From: Bacteroidales bacterium
GTDB taxonomy: Bacteria; Bacteroidota; Bacteroidia; Bacteroidales; P3
Assembly (NCBI GenBank): GCA_024400565.1
Contig: JAKSMQ010000022.1
Span: 1-33,919, forward strand
DNA length: 33,919 nucleotides
Direction: 5' to 3'
The notes below the pieces were generated by a model that was not told the origin of the DNA, searched no databases, and saw only the letters and a program-made list of their open reading frames with translations. How positions within the stretch are numbered: the first letter of the stretch is position 1; each line of letters starts with the position of its first letter. Positions 8,271-17,114 of the stretch are shown here, piece by piece. Position numbers and translations under genes: made by a program.

Positions 8271-8696
8271 ATGTTAGCCAGTTGGGGTATATGGGGCTTG
8301 TTTGTGGGCAGTTTTCTTGCTGCTACGGTGGTTCCATTCTCCAGCGATGTACTGTTTGTCGGTGTGCTGGCAGCAGGAGTGCCTGCGTGGGCCTGTTTTA
8401 TAAGTGCAACAGCGGGCAACTGGCTGGGCGGCTTGACTTCTTATGGTTTGGGGTGGCTGGGTAAGTGGGAATGGCTTGAACGATGGCTTCATGTCAAGCC
8501 CGAGACGCTGGAGAAGCAGAAATCACTTGTCGACAGATGGGGCGTATTATTGGCTTTGCTGACCTGGGTGCCTATAGTGGGTGATGTCTTTGCCATAGCA
8601 CTTGGCTTTTATCGCCTCAATGCATGGAAATGTGCACTTTTTATGCTCATAGGAAAGGCTGCACGTTTTCTCTTGTGGATGCTACTATTCATGTAG
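8271..8696 (+). CDS. DedA/YqaA-like membrane protein
   Basis: 141 residues, mostly hydrophobic, with the YqaA pattern: an early FVGSFLAATVVPFSSD motif (the family S.....PFSSE), then GNWLGGLTSYGLG, and a late re-entrant segment PIVGDVFAIALGFYRL. It belongs to the SNARE-associated/DedA (VTT) superfamily of inner-membrane proteins implicated in lipid flipping and membrane homeostasis. The short form is normal for YqaA. It begins 6 bases after the K+ channel stop codon, so it is the last gene of the M16-channel-YqaA operon. It ends with TAG. Confidence 0.85.
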   Translation: MLASWGIWGLFVGSFLAATVVPFSSDVLFVGVLAAGVPAWACFISATAGNWLGGLTSYGLGWLGKWEWLERWLHVKPETLEKQKSLVDRWGVLLALLTWVPIVGDVFAIALGFYRLNAWKCALFMLIGKAARFLLWMLLFM

Positions 8697-8783
8697 ACCT
8701 TCCATAAAGATGTTTTATAAAGGTTAAATGTAGAGGAAATTCTCTTTCTGGATTTGAATATTTCATTCGATGAGAAATTAGTA

Positions 8784-8831
8784 AGGCGGTCTGACAGAGA
8801 AAATGTATTCCATTATTTTGTCAGGCCGCCT
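8784..8831. terminator. Hairpin terminator between convergent units
   Basis: AGGCGG(T)CTGACA at 8784-8796 pairs with TGTCAG(G)CCGCCT at 8819-8831, extended by an AAAAT/ATTTT pair. It lies between the end of the YqaA-like gene (plus) and the end of the decayed lipoprotein gene (minus, TAA at 8836-8838), and probably served both. Confidence 0.65.
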
Positions 8832-8835
8832 GTAT

Positions 8836-9480
8836 TTACTCTTCTGCAGTCAGGAAGTAGTAGTTGTTTTGTCCTGGCTAGTTATCTATCAGTCGAGCAA
8901 TAGATGATGTCAGCATACGCCCTATTTTGTCGAACTCAGAATGACTAAAGAAGAGTTGGCTGTTGCCCAAACGGTTTAACTTTATGTGGTTGTGCTCGTC
9001 GTGATTGATGGTAATACTCATGTGAACCTCATCAGCCCAGCGAGTGCACCACTCCTCGAAATCGGCAACACTACGTAAACTTTGAGGTGGCCGTTGTTGA
9101 GGGGGACTCCAGCTCGGTGATGGGCACTCAATCTCGTTGATAGTGATGTCAAACTTATCGCCGATGAGGGTATAGGTGTCGTTGCGTCTCTCATTCTATG
9201 CAGGCATGGTCATCGAACAGGTGTTATCAGCCCTAAAACTGAGATGAATACGAACCTACTCGTCAATACTAGTGTTGATTGTTTGAGGAATAGAATCTTT
9301 GTCATCGCCTATTACAATTCTCTATTTGCCAACATGGTTGAATGTCTTGTTATCTTTGTGGTTTTTATTTTCACAGGAGGCAAAGGTTGTGGCCTTGAGC
9401 AAGCTGGCCATCAGGGGAAAGAGATATTCTTTTCCTTCATAATATAAAAGGGCGGAGTGATAAACATTCTCCTGCGGCAT
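8836..9480 (-). pseudogene. Decayed lipoprotein gene with four in-frame TAG codons
   Basis: One minus-strand frame reads coherently from about 9450 to a TAA at 8836-8838, interrupted only by TAG codons at 9322-9324, 9256-9258, 9196-9198 and 8878-8880, and by no TAA or TGA. The N-terminal part resembles a lipoprotein signal (LMASLLKATTFASC, lipobox FASC, lipidated Cys around 9374). A natural start ATG at 9438-9440 (MKEKNISFP) is in a neighbouring frame, implying a frameshift just after the start. Further on are beta-strand-like segments (RIHLSFRADNTCSMTMPA, NDTYTLIGDKFDITINEIE) and a C-terminal part ending NNYYFLTAEE. Other genes here end in TAG, so TAG is a true stop in this genome and the gene looks dead. 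The family is not recognised. Confidence 0.6.
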
Positions 9481-9670
9481 GAGCAGAACTCCTAAAATAT
9501 TTCAGATAAGAAAGGTAGGTCTAAGATCCAATCAAAGATACATTTCAACGACGGATTCAGTCGAATGTGAACTGGCTTGGATAAAGATGGATTTATGTTT
9601 GCTACGTTTTTTTCTCTCTCTAACCCCTATCGGCATACAGGTTATAAGACGCACACTCTCCGGTCACAAA

Positions 9671-9702
9671 GAAAAGAGGAAGCATTGTTGCTTCCTCTTT
9701 TC
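9671..9702 (-). terminator. Intrinsic terminator of tRNA-Phe
   Basis: GAAAAGAGGAAGCA (9671-9684) and TGCTTCCTCTTTTC (9689-9702) form a perfect 14-bp stem with a 4-base loop. It starts 2 bases beyond the 3' end of the tRNA, and the distal arm supplies the U-rich tail on the minus strand. Confidence 0.88.
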
Positions 9703-9704
9703 TG

Positions 9705-9777
<73 letters not shown>

Positions 9778-9802
9778 ATCGATTATCTCTCGAAATCGGG
9801 TG

Positions 9803-9834
9803 CAAAAATACACACTTTTTTTGAATTGACCAAA
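9803..9834 (-). promoter_or_regulatory. Bacteroidetes-type promoter of tRNA-Phe
   Basis: Read on the minus strand, TTTG (plus 9831-9834) and TATTTTTG (plus 9803-9810) are separated by 20 bases. The predicted start is about 15-20 bases upstream of the tRNA. The leader GCACCCGATTTCGA is the same as that in front of tRNA-Gln. Confidence 0.85.
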
Positions 9835-10200
9835 TTATTTTTACTTTCTAAGTTGTTTTTATTTATAGTTGTTTGCCTTATAGGATATTATGACGTAATT
9901 TTTTTTATCTATTCAAGACGAAATGTTGTGTTTTTTCTCTAAATAACTATCAAAATATTCTGTTTTTGGGTGGTGTGTAAGATGTTATAAATGGTATGTG
10001 TTATTCTATTATTCAGATATTGTGATTGTTAAGTATTGTTTTGTATAATAGGAGAGTGTAAGAGATAGTGTCTAAATGTTATTGATATAGGGCGGGAAAA
10101 CCTACCTTTAATAGATGTAAATAATTATTATTCAGTAATTAGTTTAACTGTTATGCCTTTGGGACGGTAGGGAGATGTATAGCATTACTGACGCAGAGGA
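9835..10200. other. AT-rich spacer, no gene seen
   Basis: A strongly AT-rich intergenic stretch between the tRNA-Phe promoter and the stop codon of lspA. No ORF, RNA fold or repeat stands out. Confidence 0.5.
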
Positions 10201-10860
10201 TTATTGGTTGGCTTGGCCGTTATCGGTTGCAGGCTCTTCTACTTGGGCCGATTCCTTGCGGCAGAAGAGTATGTCAACCAGGAGTAGGATAACGCCAATA
10301 GTGATAGCGGCATCTGCTACGTTGAAGATAGCGTTGAAGAACTCAAAGTGACTGCCTCCAAGTCCGGGTATCCATTGGGGCCAGTCGAATTCAAACAGCG
10401 GGAAATAGAACATATCTACCACACGCCCGAAAAGGAATGGCGCATAGCCTCCCTCGGCAGGGAATAGGGTTGCAAGCTGGTAGTAGCTTTCATTGAAGAT
10501 AAGTCCGTAGAAGCAACTGTCAATAAGGTTGCCTACGGCACCACAGAAGATGAGGCTGAGGCTGGTGAGGGTAAGCGTACTCTCGTTTCGTCTGATGAGG
10601 CGAATAAGATACCACATGATGGCTCCTGCTGCAACGATACGGAACAGGGAAAGGATGAGTTTTCCTACCTTTCCACCAAAGGCCATACCAAAGGCCATAC
10701 CTTCGTTCTCTACAAAATGCAGGCGACACCATTCTCCAATCAGGGGTATGTCTTCGCCTATCTGCATTCTGGTTTTTACCATAATCTTTACAATCTGGTC
10801 TACCACCAGAACAAATCCGATGATTAAGAAACAGAACCAATATTTTTTCTTCGTAGTCAT
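10201..10860 (-). CDS. lspA: Lipoprotein signal peptidase (signal peptidase II)
   Basis: 219 residues, longer than the E. coli enzyme because of an insertion of about 30 residues before the catalytic region, as is common in Bacteroidetes. Four membrane helices are visible. The conserved motifs are VENEGMAFGM (50-59), GAVGNLIDS (107-115), GRVVDMF (first catalytic Asp, D149) and FNVADAAITIG (second catalytic Asp, D183). It cleaves prolipoproteins before the lipidated cysteine in the inner membrane; this window encodes at least two such substrates. It is the last gene of a minus-strand run, 81 bases after the HD-domain gene. Confidence 0.96.
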   Translation of the reverse strand: MTTKKKYWFCFLIIGFVLVVDQIVKIMVKTRMQIGEDIPLIGEWCRLHFVENEGMAFGMAFGGKVGKLILSLFRIVAAGAIMWYLIRLIRRNESTLTLTSLSLIFCGAVGNLIDSCFYGLIFNESYYQLATLFPAEGGYAPFLFGRVVDMFYFPLFEFDWPQWIPGLGGSHFEFFNAIFNVADAAITIGVILLLVDILFCRKESAQVEEPATDNGQANQ

Positions 10861-10941
10861 TTTGTTAGATGATGAATAGGATGATGATATTTTGATAGCA
10901 AGTGTTGGAGTTGAATTATAAATCCTTGGATACGGCTGTGG

Positions 10942-11556
10942 CTAGAAATTCTCCTCTCCGGTACGCTCCATTATCTTGGAAGCCAGGGTGTCGGCACAAT
11001 GCAGGATTGAAACAAGCGGATGCATGGTTGAAGCAGCATCGTAGGAACGCATATCTTCGAGACTGTTGAAATTGAGTCCCCAGGGTCCCATATGCCAGCG
11101 GATTGCAAACATTTCGGATTCGGTAATTTCAAGTCCGGTATAATAGAGAAGCATAATAACGCTCTTTTCGCCATGTCCCATAGGAAAGTCGCGGTAGCTG
11201 ACATCATATCCCGGAACTTCTTCCCAGGTACCCATATAGTTCTTTCTCTTCTTCATGGTGGGTTTGTAGATGTCGCTCTTGCAGACGTCGTGAAGCAGGC
11301 TTGTGATAATGATGCTGTCTTTCTTTACTTCGCGTTCCAGGTTAGGCTCTAAGGTTTTCATGGATTCAAATACGGCAAGGGCGGCCTTGCAGGTGTTGAG
11401 GGAATGCTGCAGAAGTCCTCCCTCTATGTTGAGGTGGTGTCCGGCGGAGGCGGGAGCTTTGAAGAAGCCGTTGTTTTCGAGTTCTTCAATCACATCTTCT
11501 ATTCCAGGTCGGTTGGTTGAGCGCAAAAGCTCGAGAAATTCTTCTTTGTTGGACAT
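10942..11556 (-). CDS. HD-domain phosphohydrolase-like protein
   Basis: 204 residues with a full set of HD metal ligands: H51 (GLLQHS), the HD pair H89-D90 (SLLHDVCK), H128 (GHGE), H155 (RWHMG) and D189 (HCADTLAS). This pattern resembles the HD domain of YhaM-type and related nucleotide or RNA phosphohydrolases. It has no membrane segment and no second domain, so it is a stand-alone cytoplasmic metal-dependent hydrolase. The substrate cannot be told from sequence. It lies 23 bases downstream of the DUF3109 gene and upstream of lspA, probably in one transcript. Confidence 0.85.
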   Translation of the reverse strand: MSNKEEFLELLRSTNRPGIEDVIEELENNGFFKAPASAGHHLNIEGGLLQHSLNTCKAALAVFESMKTLEPNLEREVKKDSIIITSLLHDVCKSDIYKPTMKKRKNYMGTWEEVPGYDVSYRDFPMGHGEKSVIMLLYYTGLEITESEMFAIRWHMGPWGLNFNSLEDMRSYDAASTMHPLVSILHCADTLASKIMERTGEENF

Positions 11557-11579
11557 GAGAAGGAAATATGGTTGTCAGA

Positions 11580-12158
11580 TTAATGTTGGTTTTCTTTAAA
11601 AATCTCTACCTGTTCGAGTAGTTCGTCGTACCATTTCTCGCCAAAGCGGCGGATGAGGGGCTCCTTGAGATATTCGTAGAGTGGTACGCCGCATTCCTTG
11701 CCTTTGGCAACGGCACAACGGCAGATGTCCCACTCATGGTAGTTGACGGAAATAAACTCGCCAAAGTCGTCAATACGCAGAGGGTAGAGGTGGCAGGAGA
11801 CAGGTTTCTTCCATCCGATCTTGCCATCGCGGAAGGCTTGTTCAATGGCGCAATATGCTGTTCCGTCTTCGCCCCACGCCACGTAGGCACATTCGCGGTT
11901 GTTGACCAGGGGAGTACATGGCTCCTCGGTATTGTCGAGGGCTGATACGCCTTCTTTCTCCACTACGGCTATGCCTTCGGCCGTCATATAGGGCTTTACC
12001 TGAGGGAGAATCTCCTCGAGAACGGGAATCTCCTCTTCAAGAAGGGGAGCTCCGCAGTCGCCCTCTACGCAGCATTCTCCTTTACATTGGGCAAGGTCGC
12101 AGCAGAAGCATCTGTCGACGATATTGTCTGAAACTATGGCGTTGTCTACTATGAGCAT
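11580..12158 (-). CDS. DUF3109 family cysteine-rich protein
   Basis: 192 residues from the ATG at 12158. The frame is open from 12221, but MLIVDNAIVSDNIVDRCFCC is the usual family N-terminus. Many cysteines are clustered (CFCCDLAQCKGECCVEGDCG near the start; later CAYVAWG, CAIEQ, SCHLYPLRI and CRCAVAKG), as in the YkgJ/DUF3109 group thought to bind zinc or an Fe-S cluster. Function is not established. Neighbouring gaps are 40 bases (from the dehydrogenase) and 23 bases (to the HD gene), which suggests co-transcription. Confidence 0.85.
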   Translation of the reverse strand: MLIVDNAIVSDNIVDRCFCCDLAQCKGECCVEGDCGAPLLEEEIPVLEEILPQVKPYMTAEGIAVVEKEGVSALDNTEEPCTPLVNNRECAYVAWGEDGTAYCAIEQAFRDGKIGWKKPVSCHLYPLRIDDFGEFISVNYHEWDICRCAVAKGKECGVPLYEYLKEPLIRRFGEKWYDELLEQVEIFKENQH

Positions 12159-12198
12159 TTTTCTTGTGTGGTGGTTGTATGGTTTATGAATAGTGTCA

Positions 12199-13167
12199 TT
12201 ATTGGGCAGAAAGGACTGCAATTATCTTGTCGGCCAGGAAGGATGCCAGCTTGTATTTGCTCTCTACGGTCCATCCTCCCACGTGAGGAGTCAGTATGGT
12301 ATTGGGACTGTCAAGAATGTATCTGAAGTCGTCGGGCAGGTTGCTTATATCGTAAGAGTCCTTAGTCATCTGCTCGTATTCGTTGACGTCGAGGGCTGCA
12401 CCCAGAATCTTACCTTCCTTCATGGCCTGAGCCAGATCGGAGGTCTTGACACACTTGCCGCGGGCTGTATTGATAAGGTAGAATGGTTTGGCAAAGCCAT
12501 CGATGAACTCCCGATTTACCATATAAAGAGTAGTCTCAGTCAAAGGCACATGGAGAGACAATACGTCGGCCCGAGTCTGCAACTCGCTGAGTGATACCTG
12601 TCTGACGAAATCCTTCATACGCTCAAAATTGGATCGGGTATGGTCGGGCAGGTATCTGTCGTAAGCGATAATGTTGCATTCAAATCCTTGCAGCCGTTGG
12701 GCAAAGGCTGCTCCCATATTGCCAAAACCGATTATTCCTATTGTCTTGCCCTTTACCTCAATCCCACGATTGGCTTCGCGTTGCCACAAGCCATGTCTGA
12801 CCTCGCTATTGGCGACGGTAATCTTGTTGAAGAGAGACAGAAGGAGCGAGGTGGCGTGTTCTCCTACAGCGTCGCGGTTGCCTTCGGGCGAGTTGACGCA
12901 ACGGATGCCCTTGCTTTCGGCATAGTCCACGTCGATAGTCTCCATGCCGGCTCCCACACGTCCGATAACCTTGCAACGGTCGCCCATATTGTCGATAAAA
13001 TGGCGGTCGATCTCTATCTTGCTGCGAACAACGATGCCGTCGTATTCTCCCATGCGGGACAAGAGGCTTTCGTAGGTGCAGAGGGTGTCAATCTCAACTT
13101 CGAGGCCTGCTTCTTGTAGTTTCTGTTCGAGGATTGGATGGGCGTTGTCGGTAATGAGAACTTTCAT
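12199..13167 (-). CDS. D-2-hydroxyacid dehydrogenase, SerA-like without ACT domain
   Basis: 322 residues. The NAD-binding Rossmann motif is GIIGFGNMG (144-152), with D170 at the end of beta-2 indicating NAD rather than NADP. The catalytic triad is R236 (NTARG), E263 (ALDVNEYE) and H295 (TPHVGG). The N-terminal substrate domain carries VGAGMETIDVDYAESKGI, close to phosphoglycerate dehydrogenase. There is no C-terminal ACT regulatory domain. The most likely role is 3-phosphoglycerate to 3-phosphohydroxypyruvate in serine synthesis, but serC is not adjacent and other 2-hydroxyacids remain possible. Confidence 0.85.
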   Translation of the reverse strand: MKVLITDNAHPILEQKLQEAGLEVEIDTLCTYESLLSRMGEYDGIVVRSKIEIDRHFIDNMGDRCKVIGRVGAGMETIDVDYAESKGIRCVNSPEGNRDAVGEHATSLLLSLFNKITVANSEVRHGLWQREANRGIEVKGKTIGIIGFGNMGAAFAQRLQGFECNIIAYDRYLPDHTRSNFERMKDFVRQVSLSELQTRADVLSLHVPLTETTLYMVNREFIDGFAKPFYLINTARGKCVKTSDLAQAMKEGKILGAALDVNEYEQMTKDSYDISNLPDDFRYILDSPNTILTPHVGGWTVESKYKLASFLADKIIAVLSAQ

Positions 13168-13232
13168 AGGATTGTATCAGAATCGTATAATTTAATCAAG
13201 GAGAATAGGATAATAGGCCCTAATGGAGTTGG

Positions 13233-14258
13233 CTATTTAATTATTACACGAGCAGGTACACATGTGATAGAACTGGCGCCTAATATTCCCAGGCCGTTCT
13301 TTACATTACAATGGATGCGTACAGGCTCGCTGAAGATGGCTGTGAGCTCGTTGCCATTCATCTGCTTCTCCTTGGTGGCTAGGTAGAGATAGTAGTCGCG
13401 CGAGATGGATTCTACTCTTACCTCAACATAGGAATGGAGCATTCGGAGGTAGTTGCAGTATAGGTAGGGTATGTTTATGGCCAGATGAATCTCGTGGTTG
13501 TGACCATTTATTCTCTCATCGGTAAACAGGAGGTTGCTGCCTTCGTAGCTGCCAGTTTCAACACCTTCGTCAAAGATGTCTCCGAGGTTTGTGCTGGCGT
13601 TGATGATGGCAGGGTCGATAATCTTGAACTCACAGGAACTCTGCTGGCGGTAGAGAGTGTCGGTGACAGTATCTGATATGCTGCCGTTATAGTTGTAGTA
13701 GTACTCATCTTTGATGAGGGTATCGCGGTAGTAGACGTGAATTCTATAGTAGTTCCGTTCGTCAGCTCTGTCGTGGAGTTTGAATTTGAAATGGATAATG
13801 TTGTCGCTGACGTTGTACCAGCTGGGGTCATAGTAGGAGTTGGCAGAGTCGTAGATATGGGATGTGCTGATATCAGAAATGGTAAGGCGTGAGGGTATCT
13901 TGGCAGAGGCACTTACCTCGTCGCGGCCAGGTATTAAGGCGCGTAATGTAAGGCTGTCGCCAGGTTGGGGTTTGTATAATACTGAATATTCGCCCTTTTG
14001 CCCGCTTGTGGTGGCGTTATAGTCTGTTCCGTTTACGTTGAGGATTACTTGTGCGTCGTTTATAGGACGGAAGGAACTTCCGTCGAGGAAGAAACGGCTG
14101 TAGGTGAGCTTTGCAGAGAAGGAACTGTCGGCCTGTGCACAGGCATTCATTACTACTAGAGTCTGAGTCTCGTCTTCGTCAAATTCAACTACTTTCTCGC
14201 ACGATGCAAAGCAGATTACGACTGCGAAAAGATAAATTATATAGCGAAAAGTTTTCAT
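13233..14258 (-). CDS. DUF4249 outer-surface lipoprotein
   Basis: 341 residues from the ATG at 14258; the open frame extends to 14306 but only this start gives a signal peptide. The lipobox CFASC (lipidated C20) is preceded by a hydrophobic stretch (IIYLFAVVICF). The body is beta-rich, with an early sandwich domain (INDAQVILNVNG..YNATTSGQKGEYSV) and a later domain typical of DUF4249. In Bacteroidetes this family is encoded directly beside a TonB-dependent receptor, as here (72 bases downstream of it), so it is likely its surface-exposed partner. LspA, encoded in the same run, would process it. Confidence 0.85.
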   Translation of the reverse strand: MKTFRYIIYLFAVVICFASCEKVVEFDEDETQTLVVMNACAQADSSFSAKLTYSRFFLDGSSFRPINDAQVILNVNGTDYNATTSGQKGEYSVLYKPQPGDSLTLRALIPGRDEVSASAKIPSRLTISDISTSHIYDSANSYYDPSWYNVSDNIIHFKFKLHDRADERNYYRIHVYYRDTLIKDEYYYNYNGSISDTVTDTLYRQQSSCEFKIIDPAIINASTNLGDIFDEGVETGSYEGSNLLFTDERINGHNHEIHLAINIPYLYCNYLRMLHSYVEVRVESISRDYYLYLATKEKQMNGNELTAIFSEPVRIHCNVKNGLGILGASSITCVPARVIIK

Positions 14259-14330
14259 GTTTCGTGTACTTGTTGATTGAGATTGCAAGGTTGTTAAATA
14301 TTGCACTTTTCTGTTTGACCCTCTTGTCGT

Positions 14331-16787
14331 TTAGAACTTGAAGGTGTAGGATACGGAGGGGATGATGGGGAATATGCTCAGCTGTACGAGCGAGGAACTG
14401 TAATGCTGGCCGCTGGGGCTGGTATAGGGAGAACCGGTCTTTTCGTAGATGATGTATGGATTCTTGCGGTTGTAGAGGTTGTAGACGCTGATGTTCCAGG
14501 TGCGAGTGCCTCGTTTGAGTTTCTTGTGGAAATTGACGCTTACGTCCATACGATGATAGTCGGGCATACGATAATTGTTGCGATTCTCGTAGTTGCTGAG
14601 CTGGTTGTAGTAGTAATAGTAGTCGTAGTAATAGTCGTTTTCGTTGTAGTCGGAGTTGGGGTTGTAGGGTTCAAACTCTTGAGTTGCCAAAGAGGCTGCA
14701 TTTCCGGTTGAATATACCCACGAAATGCTGGCGTCAAATTCCTCGTTGGGTTTGTACATCATCACGATAGAGAGGTCGTGGCGACGGTCGTATTTGGCAG
14801 GGAAAATGTTTCCGCCACTCAGCTCTTGGCCAGGACGGTTGAAACGGCGGTCGCTACGGCTGAGGGTATAACCTATCCATCCTGTGAATTGACCTACGGT
14901 ACGTTGTGCCAGGAATTCCAGACCATAGCTCCATCCTTCGCCCAGACATACTTTCTCTTCCCATCCGGTCGAGCTGCCCCAGAAGGAGGCTCCGTCTTTA
15001 TACTCCATCAGGTTGTTCATTTTCTTGAAGTAGCCTTCAATACTGAGATCGCAGATGGTGCCCCAGTTGTAGAAGAATCCGGCTGCTACCTGGTGGGCAT
15101 TCATAGGTGCTATCTTAGCAGTCACGGGTACCCAGAGGTCGGTAGGCAGAGAGATGGATGAGTTGCTCAACAGGTGGAGATACTGGGTGGTGTAGGCGTA
15201 GCCGGCCTTGAAGGAAAGGTCGTTGGTAATGAGAACGCGTCCGCTGAGTCGGGGTTGGATGGAGGGATAGAAGGTGCCCTGAACAGCAAACCCGCTGAGT
15301 GCTACACCTGCGTTGGCCTTGATGGTGGATGTGATGTTCCAGTCGTCTTCGATAAAGGCATTCATCTCGTTGGCACGGATAATACTCTCGCCGAGAGTGG
15401 TGTCGATACCCATCTGGCTGGGAACGCCGTTGTTCTGCTCAAAAATGTCGATCTTGGTACCGATAATCTCGGGGGTAAATTTGTGGTTGAGTACATAGGC
15501 TCCGAATTTGACGCTGTGGTCGGGATGAGGAGCATAGTCGAAGTCTACACGGGCTGTGAGGTCCTGGATGCCCGAATTGTAGCTCATGTCAATAGTGGTT
15601 TCGTCAATATCTCCCTCTATAGTAACGAAGGTTTCTTCGGCTCCCAGACCGAGATTGTTGCGATAGCGGGTGTAGGAACCTGTTACGTTCATAAAGAGCT
15701 TGGGATTGATGATGTAGTTCCATCGTGCAGAACCTACAATATTGCCCCAGTTGTAGCCTAACTTCATAAAGATTTTATCGCTGTGGTCAGAGAAGATGAC
15801 ATCGCGGGTCTTGATTCTGGCATATACCTTGTCGTCGCCCGAATACCAGGAGAGGAAGAGGCGGCTGCGGTCGTTGAACTTGTGGGTTACCTTTCCGTTG
15901 AGGTCGTAGAAATAGTAGCCGGCGTTGGTTGCAACCTCTGTGCCAAGAGTGGCAATTCCGAGGAACGGCTGAAGGAGCACATCGGCATAGGTGCGTCGTG
16001 CCGAGAGCGAGAAGGTGGTCTTCTCCGACACAATGGGGCCTTCGAGGTAGAACTTGGTAGCGATGGCTCCGACAGAGATGCCTCCGTGGAGTTTCTTGTC
16101 GTTACCGTTGTTGGTCGTAATGTCGAGCACACTCGAGAGTCGGCCTCCGAAATGAGCGGGGAAGGAGCCTTTGTAGAGGGTGATGTTCTTGACGGCGTCG
16201 CTGTTGAAGGCCGAGAAGAATCCGCCCATGTGGTTTACATTATAGAGAGGAACGCCGTCGAGGAGGAAGAGGTTTTCGTCGGGTCCTCCGCCACGCACAT
16301 ACATGCCTGCCGTTCCCTCGCTACCGCTCTGCACGCCAGGCAGCAGCTGTACGGCTTTCACCACGTCGGCTTCGCCGAAGAGAACGGGAACGGCCTTGAG
16401 ATGCTCGACGGGAATCTGGATGGCACTCATCTGCGAGCTCTTGGCATCGGTAGGTCTTTGTGCCTGAACCACAACGGCATCGAGGGTTGTACTCGAAATC
16501 AGCTTGACGTTGTAGACTTTGTTCTCGGTGAGCTGGAATGTGTCGAGAATCTGCTGGTATCCTACATAGCTTATGCGCAACTGTACGTTGCCCTGAGGCA
16601 GGGTGAGGGAGAATTGTCCGAATGCATTGGTGACGGTACCTTTGCCCGATACGTAGTCGAGCACGGTGGCGCCGATAAGGGTTTCGCCTGTTTCTCGGTC
16701 GGTAATGGTTCCGCTAATGGTTCTGTTCTGAGCCAGCAACGTGCTTGTTACCAGAGTGGCAAGCATAATCAGGATTAGTTTTCTCAT
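14331..16787 (-). CDS. TonB-dependent receptor with carboxypeptidase-regulatory-like domain
   Basis: 818 residues. Signal peptide (1-19, ending LLA), then a carboxypeptidase-regulatory-like domain (about 21-100; ISGTITDRETGETLIGATV, TVTNAFGQFSLTLP). The plug follows (about 120-230; VVKAVQLLPGVQSGSEG, MYVRGGGPDENLFLLDGVPL, HFGGRLSSVLDI), then a beta-barrel ending in the aromatic C-terminal strand SVSYTFKF. An extracellular loop near 735-755 is extremely Tyr/Asn/Asp-rich. It takes up an unknown ligand across the outer membrane using TonB energy. The partner is the DUF4249 lipoprotein directly downstream. No metal- or glycan-specific neighbour tells the substrate. Confidence 0.93.
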   Translation of the reverse strand: MRKLILIMLATLVTSTLLAQNRTISGTITDRETGETLIGATVLDYVSGKGTVTNAFGQFSLTLPQGNVQLRISYVGYQQILDTFQLTENKVYNVKLISSTTLDAVVVQAQRPTDAKSSQMSAIQIPVEHLKAVPVLFGEADVVKAVQLLPGVQSGSEGTAGMYVRGGGPDENLFLLDGVPLYNVNHMGGFFSAFNSDAVKNITLYKGSFPAHFGGRLSSVLDITTNNGNDKKLHGGISVGAIATKFYLEGPIVSEKTTFSLSARRTYADVLLQPFLGIATLGTEVATNAGYYFYDLNGKVTHKFNDRSRLFLSWYSGDDKVYARIKTRDVIFSDHSDKIFMKLGYNWGNIVGSARWNYIINPKLFMNVTGSYTRYRNNLGLGAEETFVTIEGDIDETTIDMSYNSGIQDLTARVDFDYAPHPDHSVKFGAYVLNHKFTPEIIGTKIDIFEQNNGVPSQMGIDTTLGESIIRANEMNAFIEDDWNITSTIKANAGVALSGFAVQGTFYPSIQPRLSGRVLITNDLSFKAGYAYTTQYLHLLSNSSISLPTDLWVPVTAKIAPMNAHQVAAGFFYNWGTICDLSIEGYFKKMNNLMEYKDGASFWGSSTGWEEKVCLGEGWSYGLEFLAQRTVGQFTGWIGYTLSRSDRRFNRPGQELSGGNIFPAKYDRRHDLSIVMMYKPNEEFDASISWVYSTGNAASLATQEFEPYNPNSDYNENDYYYDYYYYYNQLSNYENRNNYRMPDYHRMDVSVNFHKKLKRGTRTWNISVYNLYNRKNPYIIYEKTGSPYTSPSGQHYSSSLVQLSIFPIIPSVSYTFKF

Positions 16788-16930
16788 GCAAAAATATAGT
16801 TATTGATACTACTGATTTATTTTCTTATTAGGTTTAAATAACGACGAAACATTTTTTTTATTGTACAAATAGTAAAAAGTTATTCAAAAAGCAAGAATAA
16901 CATCCGTCCTTTCGTCGGCTTAGACTCTAC

Positions 16931-17031
16931 ATAGAGTCCATATAGCGTCCACATAAAGTCCATATAGCGTCCACCCGGAGACCGATTTTGCGACGCTAAG
17001 TGGACGCTAAGTGGACTCTATGTGGACGCTA
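16931..17031. repeat. REP-like inverted array of GCGTCCAC repeats (second copy)
   Basis: The left arm (16931-16973) holds ATAGAGTCCA, then ATAGCGTCCACATAAAGTCC and ATAGCGTCCAC. The right arm (about 16991-17031) holds the complementary GACGCTAAGTGGACGCTAAG, then TGGACTCTAT (17012-17021) and GTGGACGCTA. The order of sub-units mirrors that of 235-383. The arms would form a hairpin of about 40 bp around a short centre. CTAGGTGCTG-like short repeats trail to about 17060. It lies between the TonB receptor and a lipoprotein gene. Confidence 0.78.
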
Positions 17032-17114
17032 GGTGCTGCCTAGGTGCTGTCTAGGAGCTGGCATCTGGGATGTGGCAGGGGCTGATGGCCGATGGCGGGC
17101 GAGAAGAAAAAATA

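Noticed and set aside
8836-9480. Genome-wide reassignment of TAG to an amino acid
   Set aside because: Several clearly intact genes (trmN6, lrgB, the YqaA-like gene, hydC) end in TAG, so TAG is a stop here. Local phage origin remains only a hypothesis.
15783-16778. 331-codon plus-strand frame
   Set aside because: It is antisense to the TonB-dependent receptor, whose signal peptide, plug and barrel are unmistakable on the minus strand.
16789-16796. Promoter -7 element (TATTTTTG on the minus strand) directly before the TonB receptor ATG
   Set aside because: It ends one base before the start codon and has no -33 element at 19-21 bases, so a functional promoter there would skip the start.
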